Made by a program: the position numbers and the translations under genes
Assembly: GCA_019057355.1 (NCBI GenBank)
Contig: DXJM01000433.1
Location: 1-5,757 of the forward strand
From: Promethearchaeota archaeon
Lineage (GTDB): Archaea > Asgardarchaeota > Lokiarchaeia > Sigyniarchaeales > SOKP01
DNA: 5,757 nt
Direction: 5' to 3'
Shown here: in pieces, positions 1 through 4,666 of the stretch
How positions within the stretch are numbered: position 1 is the first letter of the stretch
Layout: the number at the start of each line of letters is the position of its first letter
The notes under the pieces: generated by a model
What the model saw: the letters and a program-made list of their open reading frames with translations, nothing else
What the model was told of the DNA's origin: nothing
Database searches by the model: none

Positions 1-3
1 AAA

Positions 4-39
4 TCTTAATTTAAATAAAAATATTTGTCAAAATTAAGA
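4..39. repeat. 9-bp perfect inverted repeat
   Basis: TCTTAATTT (4-12) and AAATTAAGA (31-39) are exact reverse complements separated by 18 nt. The loop itself contains AAATA/TATTT, so a nested stem is possible. It lies beyond the terminator of the LOR gene. In sequence this AT-rich such a match can arise by chance, and no function is assigned. Confidence 0.3.
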
Positions 40-53
40 CAATATACTAATAT

Positions 54-98
54 AAAAATAAAACTCTCTTAAATAATTTGTTGTATTAAACCAGAGAG
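54..98 (-). terminator. Candidate hairpin plus U-tract terminator of the LOR gene
   Basis: Reading the minus strand after the stop at 117-119, a 6-bp inverted repeat (CTCTCT at 98-93, AGAGAG at 69-64, loop of 23 nt) is followed at once by TTTT-A-TTTTT. A T-rich run also lies just before the hairpin (about 99-105). Archaeal termination mainly needs the U-rich tract, so the hairpin may be incidental. Its position just past the only gene pointing this way supports the call. Confidence 0.4.
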
Positions 99-116
99 AA
101 AAAATAATATAGTTAT

Positions 117-944
117 TTAGAATGGTCTCTTGGGAAAGCCCCCCCTAAATGGTCCTGGAATCCCTCCAGGACGTCTCCTTCCTATTGGGCGCCCCCAAGG
201 TCCTATAAAACCCCCCATCATTGTAGTTCTTCCATGATTGTCATGTAACGTGTTATCAATACTAAGAACAAATCCTAGTAAGATACGTCGATCTGTTTCA
301 TTATCATAAATTCTTAAAGCATATGTATCTTTGAAATCAAATAAACCTCTTAAAAATACATCTCTCCAGCGATCTGCTTTCTCAATTTCTGCTACAAGTT
401 TTCCTGTAGAACAATCTACAATTTTAAATGACCATCCCATGAAATTACCGTCAGCCTCGTACCATCTATTCCCGAGAGGATCTTCTAAAAAATATTTGTG
501 ATGAAATACTGTTAGGATTTTTTTTTTAATCTTTGCTATGACATTTCCCGCAGGATCCATTAATGTTTGAGCCTGTCTTGCACTAACGATTTTTTCATGA
601 ATTACTGCTTGTACGGTCCCGTCCACCTCCTGTATTTCAACTCTTCTTCGTACACTAAATATTTTACGGTTCATCTTTCCAATAAGAGTGCCTCGTTCAT
701 CAAGAATATCTCCAAACCCCATATCCCAAACAGTCTCTTTAATTATATAATAGTTACGATTAATGTCAAAAATACTTCCCATTAAAGATACATTAGATAG
801 TGATGGAGCACTTCCGACATTATCATAAGAACTTTCTTGAGATTGCTTGGTTGATGGTACAGAGGGAATGGGGCATCCACATTTTTCACAAAATTTCTGA
901 GATTGATATTTGATTTCAGTACCACAATCAGGACAATAAGTCAT
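117..944 (-). CDS. Zinc-ribbon LURP-one-related (LOR/tubby-fold) protein
   Basis: A 275-aa protein of two parts plus a tail. Residues 4-22 form a short zinc ribbon (Cys4-x2-Cys7, Cys19-x2-Cys22). A Ser-rich linker follows (about 30-55). Residues about 58-235 match the LOR beta-strand pattern: repeated 'D..G' turns, 'GNFMGWSFKI', and a C-terminal 'DTYALRI...LLGFVLSIDNTL' strand-helix unit like that of plant LURP1, bacterial YxjI and phospholipid scramblases. The last 40 residues are rich in Gly, Pro and Arg. There is no signal peptide or obvious membrane segment. LOR/tubby folds often act at membranes or bind lipids, but the role here is unknown. The start is chosen at ATG 944, just before the zinc ribbon; an in-frame GTG at 956 would add four residues (MKKK). 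A TATA-like box at 970-982 fits the ATG start. The family call is confident and the function is not. Confidence 0.82.
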   Translation of the reverse strand: MTYCPDCGTEIKYQSQKFCEKCGCPIPSVPSTKQSQESSYDNVGSAPSLSNVSLMGSIFDINRNYYIIKETVWDMGFGDILDERGTLIGKMNRKIFSVRRRVEIQEVDGTVQAVIHEKIVSARQAQTLMDPAGNVIAKIKKKILTVFHHKYFLEDPLGNRWYEADGNFMGWSFKIVDCSTGKLVAEIEKADRWRDVFLRGLFDFKDTYALRIYDNETDRRILLGFVLSIDNTLHDNHGRTTMMGGFIGPWGRPIGRRRPGGIPGPFRGGFPKRPF

Positions 945-969
945 TTTTTTTTTCACTCAAATATATTCT

Positions 970-982
970 AAATTAATTAAGA
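970..982 (-). promoter_or_regulatory. TATA-like box for the LOR gene
   Basis: On the minus strand, TTAATTAATTTAG lies about 30 bp upstream of the ATG at 944. With the usual archaeal TATA-to-start spacing of about 25 bp, transcription would begin near 949, leaving almost no leader. The TTAATTAA core is palindromic, so it could also serve the plus strand. The local A+T content makes single TATA calls weak. Confidence 0.3.
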
Positions 983-1110
983 AATAACAATAGTCTTTAA
1001 TAAATAATGTGGAGACCAATAATATTCCTTGTAGATCCAGGTGGTATTATGCTAATATTACATGGAAATATATGAGGAGAAGTCATTTTCTAATTATTAA
1101 ATACAAATAA

Positions 1111-1119
1111 GTTTATATG
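1111..1119 (+). promoter_or_regulatory. TATA box of the ribbon-helix-helix gene
   Basis: GTTTATATG, with its centre about 22 bp before the ATG at 1137, is placed so that transcription would start at or next to the start codon. A leaderless or nearly leaderless mRNA is therefore likely. An in-frame TAA at 1125-1127 excludes any longer coding start. Confidence 0.5.
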
Positions 1120-1136
1120 GGGTTTAAATAATAATC

Positions 1137-1292
1137 ATGAAATTAATCACTTGTCATATCCCAGAAGCTTATATTTCTGGAATAGAGGAATTGGTTAGCC
1201 AGAACATGTATCCGAATCGTTCGGAGGTAATTCGCGTAGCAATACGTGACTTATTAAAAAATGAGCTTAGCACGCTGCTTCGTAAGGAATAA
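1137..1292 (+). CDS. Small CopG/Arc-type ribbon-helix-helix regulator
   Basis: A 51-aa protein with the complete layout of a ribbon-helix-helix DNA-binding domain. It has an N-terminal strand (MKLITCHIPE), helix A (about residues 10-24, ISGIEELVSQNMY), and the turn and helix B 'PNRSEVIRVAIRDLLKNEL' (26-44). The 'RSEVIRxAIRDLL' block is typical of archaeal short CopG-like regulators, including the haloarchaeal CdrS type. Such proteins dimerise and insert the paired strand into the DNA major groove. The start is fixed by a TAA four codons upstream. The gene diverges from the LOR gene and is followed by a strong T-rich terminator, so it is probably transcribed alone. Control of itself and of the LOR gene through the shared spacer is an inference. 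It is not clearly a toxin-antitoxin antitoxin, because no toxin gene is adjacent. Confidence 0.87.
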   Translation: MKLITCHIPEAYISGIEELVSQNMYPNRSEVIRVAIRDLLKNELSTLLRKE

Positions 1293-1295
1293 ATA

Positions 1296-1322
1296 TTTCT
1301 TTTTTTTCTCTTTTTTTGTTTT
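1296..1322 (+). terminator. T-rich terminator after the ribbon-helix-helix gene
   Basis: Starting four bases after the stop, the plus strand has three T runs (T8, T7 and T4, interrupted by single C or G bases) with no hairpin. This is the classic form of an archaeal intrinsic terminator. It separates the regulator from the downstream amidohydrolase gene. Confidence 0.65.
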
Positions 1323-1346
1323 GGGAAAGTTCCGAACATGAGCAAG

Positions 1347-1360
1347 TATATTTATATTTT
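1347..1360 (+). promoter_or_regulatory. TATA-like box for the amidohydrolase gene
   Basis: TATATTTATATTTT lies after the preceding terminator. Transcription would be expected to start near 1380, giving a leader of about 30 nt before the ATG at 1410. The box is the best match in the 117-bp gap, but the surroundings are AT-rich. Confidence 0.35.
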
Positions 1361-1409
1361 TATCTATAATCTCAAAAATTTTTTTATTGAATGAATATTT
1401 TTGAACTTG

Positions 1410-2270
1410 ATGACCATTCTGTCTAAGAATTTTAAATTTATAGACAGTCACTGCCATTTTTTTCCACCCACTATATTTAAATCAATTTGGAATTTTTTTG
1501 AACGACCAGATGAGCAGGGAAATGCCACCCAATGGCCAATTAAATACAAACTGGAAACGGAAGAACAAGTGAAATTTTTATTGGACAACGACGTTCAAGG
1601 TTTTACGACATATAATTACGCTCATAAAGCAGGAATGGCGGATTATCTCAATGAATGGACTAATGGATTTTCACGAGCACATAAAAATGCGATACCTTTT
1701 GGATGTGTATGGCCTGAAGATGAAAATCGATATGAACATGTAAGAAAAATTATTGATGATTATAATTTTAAAGGCATAAAAATTCACATATTGGTTCAAG
1801 ATTTTTATCCCGCAGATAATAGGATGGATGACGTGTATGACTTGATATTTAACAGGGGAAAATGGATTTGCTTCCATGTGGGAACTGCTCCCTATCGAAA
1901 TAAGTATGTGGGGCACAAACATTTCACTAAATTTTTAGAAAAATATCCAGAAATGAACATCATAGTGGCCCACATGGGTGGCTTTGAATACCAGAAATTT
2001 ATGGACTTGCTCAACAAACATGAAAATTTATATCTGGATACCACGATGATATTTATTCCTGACAATATATTTCCAGAGAGGCATTCAAAACGACCCAATG
2101 AAGAGGATTTAATCACCTATCACGACCGAATTTTATACGGATCTGATTTTCCAAATATTCCCTATGATTATCAATGTTCACGAGAAGGACTCCTGAAAAT
2201 GGACCTTCCAAAAAAGGTACTTGAAAACATTTTTTATAATAATGCTAAAAAGATATTTGAAATAAAATAG
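1410..2270 (+). CDS. Metal-dependent amidohydrolase (amidohydrolase_2 family)
   Basis: A 286-aa TIM-barrel hydrolase of the amidohydrolase_2 type (relatives include ACMS and gamma-resorcylate decarboxylases). The metal-site landmarks are all present: 'DSHCH' (His14, His16), 'FKGIKIH' with Lys124, 'CFHVGTAP' (His156), 'VAHMGG' (His188) and 'GSDFP' (Asp246). The length suits the family. There is no signal peptide, so it should be cytosolic. The substrate cannot be deduced; hydrolysis of a C-N or C-O bond, or a non-oxidative decarboxylation, are the family options. ATG 1410 is preferred over an in-frame TTG at 1401, which would add three residues. An out-of-frame ATG at 1391 opens a 12-codon frame overlapping the start. 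The next gene begins 45 bp downstream on the same strand and may be cotranscribed. Confidence 0.9.
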   Translation: MTILSKNFKFIDSHCHFFPPTIFKSIWNFFERPDEQGNATQWPIKYKLETEEQVKFLLDNDVQGFTTYNYAHKAGMADYLNEWTNGFSRAHKNAIPFGCVWPEDENRYEHVRKIIDDYNFKGIKIHILVQDFYPADNRMDDVYDLIFNRGKWICFHVGTAPYRNKYVGHKHFTKFLEKYPEMNIIVAHMGGFEYQKFMDLLNKHENLYLDTTMIFIPDNIFPERHSKRPNEEDLITYHDRILYGSDFPNIPYDYQCSREGLLKMDLPKKVLENIFYNNAKKIFEIK

Positions 2271-2315
2271 AAATTAATATCAAAAATAACAAACAAAGTT
2301 AAACTGGTACTAAAC

Positions 2316-2804
2316 ATGAGAGAAATTAGCAATGATGACAAGTTATTTTATTTTGAAAAACATTTTTTTACGTTAGATGGACTCTGGATGATCGAAACCG
2401 AAGAAGCTACTGATTGGGATACCGCACTAAAAATCGATACAAAAGTATGGATTCGATTATTACAGATAATTATCCGTCGAATTAAGAATTATTTAGAAAT
2501 TAAAACAAATTCTCTGAAGGATTTAATTGAAATCCTCACTTTTAGGTGGAGCGTAGAGAATTGGAACTATAAAATTGAGAGTCTAAAAGAAAATGAGGTT
2601 ATCATAACTATCCATAAATGTCCCTATAATTCAATGATGAAGAGAAACCCAGAAAGACATGACAAGATACCATTAATTTGTAAAGAAATGTGCATTCCTT
2701 TTTATGAAGCTATTATTAAGGATTTTAATCCAGAAATCACAATTGAGCGCGATAAATACATGGGCTTAGGTGATAAAACTTGCAATTTCCATTTCAAGTA
2801 TTAA
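2316..2804 (+). CDS. L-2-amino-thiazoline-4-carboxylate hydrolase-like / DUF6125-type protein
   Basis: A 162-aa soluble protein. It opens with 'FFTLDGLWMIETEEATDWDTALKID..VW', followed by a helical middle. The second half has a strand and Cys motif 'ITIHKCPYNSMMKR' (Cys102), then Cys122, Cys126 and a terminal 'GDKTCNFHF' (Cys156). This order matches the archaeal/bacterial family often labelled ATC hydrolase or DUF6125. That label comes from similarity to the Pseudomonas cysteine-forming enzyme, and it is not proof that this protein hydrolyses aminothiazoline carboxylate. The four cysteines suggest a metal, thiol or catalytic role. It follows the amidohydrolase by 45 bp with no clear terminator between them, so one transcript and related chemistry are plausible. 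Its stop lies 9 bp from the stop of the convergent gene. Confidence 0.72.
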   Translation: MREISNDDKLFYFEKHFFTLDGLWMIETEEATDWDTALKIDTKVWIRLLQIIIRRIKNYLEIKTNSLKDLIEILTFRWSVENWNYKIESLKENEVIITIHKCPYNSMMKRNPERHDKIPLICKEMCIPFYEAIIKDFNPEITIERDKYMGLGDKTCNFHFKY

Positions 2805-2813
2805 TCTCATAAA

Positions 2814-3341
2814 TTATTGATCTATAAGACTAATTGATATTTTTAAGAGCTTTTTTTTGGCTTCATTAACATTTTTCATTATAAGCTCGTGTCCATCTAT
2901 AACTTTTCGAGCTTCGATTTTTATATCCCTGTATACATCAAGAAAATCCTTAACTTCAATATCAGAATCTTCCCATATTTTTACCACTTTATCAATACAT
3001 ATAATAGTATCTTCGGTACCTTTCATGTTCCAGAGGCTGGTCAGTAAGGTTTCTCTGAATTCACCTTGAACTGGTTGAGGAATAAAAGTTGCAATGAAGC
3101 TTTTTGCGATATCTTTTCCAAAAGGATTTATAGAATTGGCGTTGCCAATCCAATCACGATCTAATATAAGAATTGCCCCATTAATATTTTTTTGTTCATC
3201 AATATGAATTTCAATGGTGATGTATTCTTGAAAGCCTCCCGTTTTAAATACCAAAAAAGATGGTAATGGATTTACGGGGTGAATTTCGTATAAATTGAAG
3301 AAAGTATAAAAATCCGTTTCCATTAATTCGCATAATTTCAT
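2814..3341 (-). CDS. Conserved-looking hypothetical protein
   Basis: A 175-aa soluble acidic protein that I cannot assign to a named family. Residues 28-60 look like a beta sheet (FLVFKTGG, YITIEIHID, GAILILDRDW). They are followed by the distinctive stretch 'NPFGKDIAKSFIATFIP' (72-88), which looks like a conserved ligand or interface loop leading into a helix. A strand at 111-117 (DTIICID) is followed by a long, largely helical C-terminus (about 125-172) rich in charged residues. There is no membrane segment or Cys metal motif. The ATG at 3341 has a TATA-like box about 44 bp upstream. The gene is convergent with the ATC-hydrolase-like gene, so it is not in that operon. Codon use and G+C resemble those of the neighbouring genes, which favours a real gene. 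Confidence 0.72.
   Translation of the reverse strand: MKLCELMETDFYTFFNLYEIHPVNPLPSFLVFKTGGFQEYITIEIHIDEQKNINGAILILDRDWIGNANSINPFGKDIAKSFIATFIPQPVQGEFRETLLTSLWNMKGTEDTIICIDKVVKIWEDSDIEVKDFLDVYRDIKIEARKVIDGHELIMKNVNEAKKKLLKISISLIDQ
2851..2858 (+). terminator. Possible T8 terminator of the plus-strand pair, inside the opposing gene
   Basis: The first strong plus-strand T run after the stop at 2804 is eight T residues, about 47 bp downstream and inside the 3' end of the convergent minus-strand gene. If used, the two convergent mRNAs would overlap. The same bases encode Lys codons on the other strand, so this may be only coding constraint. Confidence 0.25.
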
Positions 3342-3380
3342 TTTATCGTGGATTACAGCACACCTTCACGCATTGGTCAA

Positions 3381-3390
3381 TTTTTATATC
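3381..3390 (-). promoter_or_regulatory. TATA-like box for the hypothetical gene
   Basis: On the minus strand GATATAAAAA, centred near 3385, lies about 44 bp before the ATG at 3341. Transcription would start around 3360, with a leader of roughly 18 nt. It is a good archaeal TATA match. Confidence 0.4.
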
Positions 3391-3457
3391 AGATACGATA
3401 CTCTATTGAAAGTCTTGAGTGATAATTCTTTATTGCTTGTAAAATGGCAAGTGAAAT

Positions 3458-3484
3458 GCTAAAACACTAAAGAGTAATTTTAGC
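3458..3484. repeat. 7-bp perfect inverted repeat
   Basis: GCTAAAA (3458-3464) and TTTTAGC (3478-3484) are exact reverse complements with a 13-nt loop. On the minus strand it begins six bases past the stop of the candidate small ORF at 3491-3643, so it could be its 3' hairpin. No T run follows it, which weakens a terminator reading. Confidence 0.3.
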
Positions 3485-3490
3485 TACTAT

Positions 3491-3643
3491 TTAAAAATTA
3501 TTAGCCTCTGATAAGTTTCTCTTGTTTTTATATTCAATATATTCGAAGCTAAAAAATAAATGGATTCCATTAGCGCAGCCCATAAGAAGATGATGTATAC
3601 CATGCACTATAGGTGTTTTTGACAATATTGGGATTCCATGCAT
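3491..3643 (-). CDS. Candidate small hydrophobic ORF (50 aa), uncertain
   Basis: A 50-codon frame from ATG 3643 to TAA 3491. It reads as one hydrophobic, His-rich segment (MHGIPILSKTPIVHGIHHLL, then MGCANGIHLFF) followed by a charged tail (EYIEYKNKRNL). The composition fits a small single-pass membrane protein. The frame covers most of the G+C-rich core, and an inverted repeat follows the stop. Against it, no clear TATA box lies upstream of 3643 on the minus strand. The same frame also runs on upstream past one TAA as T-rich hydrophobic codons, which suggests either chance or the remains of a longer membrane protein. A competing plus-strand frame uses the same bases. I recognise no family. 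Confidence 0.25.
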   Translation of the reverse strand: MHGIPILSKTPIVHGIHHLLMGCANGIHLFFSFEYIEYKNKRNLSEANNF

Positions 3644-3761
3644 GACAATGCAGCCAGCTATCGAGTGAATTATTGCTTACAAATGAAGATACATTGAATA
3701 AGATAATCCTAGAAAAAAATACTTGAAGATTACATTTAAAGCTAAAAATATATAGGAAATG

Positions 3762-3788
3762 AAAAAAGAAGCAAATGAGGGAAAAAAG
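3762..3788 (-). terminator. T-rich terminator of the membrane-protein gene
   Basis: On the minus strand, immediately after the stop at 3789-3791, there are two T6 runs (3787-3782 and 3767-3762) separated by a C-rich spacer. No hairpin is evident. This fits an archaeal U-tract terminator. Confidence 0.55.
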
Positions 3789-4520
3789 TTATTGTTTTAG
3801 AAATATTTTTTTTACAAGAGCTGGCAATGTGAAAGCTATATATAAGAGAATTGCACTAGTAATTGTTATCATTCTGCTTAAAACAACCGTCAAGGCGATT
3901 AATGGGGTCAATATTTCAACACCAGCCCCAATTGCAAAAAAAATCATAGATAAAAGCAAAAACTTTCCTTTTAACCTTACTTCAGGTTGTTCTGCTATTA
4001 AACATTGCCTTGCCATTAGAAGTCCGGTAATTATAAACAGGAATAAGGAAGTAAAGAGGTATATTTGACTGAATAAGCTCGATTGAACATCAAAATATGA
4101 TTCGTTGTATTGACCTATGAATTCCATATCGGATATTAAAAAGATAAAGAAAAAAGTCTCAAAAATCACATAAATAATGACTATTATCGACATTATTCTT
4201 TTTTTATAGGTCTTTGCCATGAGATTAGTAATTACAAGAAACCAACCCCCTATCGATATCGGTAAAAAACCAAGAACAAATATGTAATAAAGCTCTATGC
4301 TTAAATAACTTTCAATGGTTAAAATCATGACTAAATTAATCGCATCGGACATCCAAATTATCGATAAAAAAAACAATGAAATACTTACATAAAGAATATT
4401 TTTTTCTTTATATTTGGCATATCTTACTATAAAATGTAACATTAAAACTATGATGACGACGACAAAAATCAAGCTAAAAATTCCTTGCAATAATTCTACT
4501 AAAGTTAAAGTAAAAGCCAT
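3789..4520 (-). CDS. Seven-helix integral membrane protein of unknown function
   Basis: A 243-aa protein that is mostly membrane. Seven hydrophobic segments can be drawn at about residues 8-32, 42-66, 75-100, 108-130, 148-170, 187-208 and 210-232. Basic loops at 33-40 (RYAKYKEK), 103-108 (KTYKKR) and 182-186 (RLKGK) put these ends in the cytoplasm by the positive-inside rule, with the N-terminus outside. The 'EVRLKGKFLL' loop before helix 6 and the 'SRMITITSAILLYIAFTLP' last helix resemble a 7TM style I associate with Asgard genomes and loosely with the N-terminal 7TM sensor regions of some histidine kinases. No kinase or other output domain follows; the protein ends about 11 residues after helix 7 with a basic tail. 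A receptor or scaffold role is a guess. A TATA-like box about 25 bp before the ATG predicts a leaderless mRNA. Confidence 0.78.
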   Translation of the reverse strand: MAFTLTLVELLQGIFSLIFVVVIIVLMLHFIVRYAKYKEKNILYVSISLFFLSIIWMSDAINLVMILTIESYLSIELYYIFVLGFLPISIGGWFLVITNLMAKTYKKRIMSIIVIIYVIFETFFFIFLISDMEFIGQYNESYFDVQSSLFSQIYLFTSLFLFIITGLLMARQCLIAEQPEVRLKGKFLLLSMIFFAIGAGVEILTPLIALTVVLSRMITITSAILLYIAFTLPALVKKIFLKQ

Positions 4521-4538
4521 AAAATCCGTAATAATTGC

Positions 4539-4550
4539 TTATTTAAAAAA
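4539..4550 (-). promoter_or_regulatory. TATA-like box for the membrane-protein gene
   Basis: TTTTTTAAATAA on the minus strand is centred about 25 bp before the ATG at 4520. Transcription would begin at or very near the start codon. The spacing is ideal for a leaderless archaeal transcript. A second A/T box near 4575 is an alternative. Confidence 0.4.
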
Positions 4551-4625
4551 CTTATCTATAACTCCTAAAATTAAGTTATAAAGGGATAAATGAAAATTTC
4601 ATATTATCAATCGATTTTATAATCT

Positions 4626-4647
4626 AAAAAGATGAAAAAAGAAAAAA
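4626..4647 (-). terminator. T-rich terminator of the Cys/His-motif gene
   Basis: On the minus strand, 20-45 bases after the TAG at 4667-4669, three T runs appear (T6, T6 and T5), interrupted only by short C- or A-containing breaks. The pattern closely resembles the terminator after the membrane-protein gene, so the two minus-strand genes are probably separate transcripts. Confidence 0.6.
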
Positions 4648-4666
4648 CTATACTTGTTTTTAAAAT

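Larger units (their letters stand above)
957..1136. other. Divergent intergenic region with possible micro-ORF
   Basis: This spacer separates the LOR gene from the divergent ribbon-helix-helix gene and must hold both promoters. Bases 1011-1070 are about 35% G+C, against about 15% to the left and 22% to the right. That stretch carries a 22-codon plus-strand frame, ATG at 1007 to TGA at 1073-1075, reading MWRPIIFLVDPGGIMLILHG plus two residues. A short inverted repeat, TATTA-TGC-TAATA (1045-1057), could be an operator for the adjacent regulator, but this is speculative. Confidence 0.4.
3342..3788. other. 447-bp spacer with a G+C-rich core
   Basis: No gene can be called firmly here. The outer parts are AT-rich and hold the promoter of the left-hand minus-strand gene and the terminator of the membrane-protein gene. 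Bases 3561-3660 are 42% G+C by hand count, against 21% in the 100 bp to the left and 23% to the right. That level resembles the better-defined genes in this window. GGATTCCAT occurs twice, at 3562-3570 and 3631-3639 (69 bp apart). A 5-bp hairpin with a GACA loop sits at 3639-3652. The core could be a small gene, a decayed gene or a structured RNA. It does not fold as a tRNA by eye. Confidence 0.5.

Noticed and set aside
519..528. Run of T residues inside the LOR gene as a slippery frameshift site
   Set aside because: It simply encodes consecutive Lys codons in an uninterrupted frame, with matching LOR sequence on both sides.
567..785. 72-codon plus-strand frame
   Set aside because: It lies fully inside the LOR gene on the opposite strand, and its composition (Asn, Ser, Tyr-rich) is that of a shadow frame.
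1137..1292. Toxin-antitoxin antitoxin reading of the ribbon-helix-helix gene
   Set aside because: There is no adjacent small toxin-like gene; a T-rich terminator and a metabolic gene follow.
1254..1457. 67-codon minus-strand frame
   Set aside because: It is made mostly of the complement of the T-rich terminator (Lys runs) and overlaps the ends of two well-supported genes.
1671..2116. Two minus-strand frames of 83 and 74 codons
   Set aside because: Both are antisense to the amidohydrolase, whose metal-site motifs fix the real frame.
2857..3069. 70-codon plus-strand frame
   Set aside because: It is antisense to the hypothetical gene at 2814-3341, Ser/Thr-rich and without motifs.
3620..3660. 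Possible tRNA-like T-arm around GGATTCCATGC
   Set aside because: No acceptor stem, anticodon arm or TTCGA loop can be drawn around it.
3775..4068. 97-codon plus-strand frame
   Set aside because: It is antisense to the seven-helix protein, whose hydrophobic pattern is clearly the coding one.
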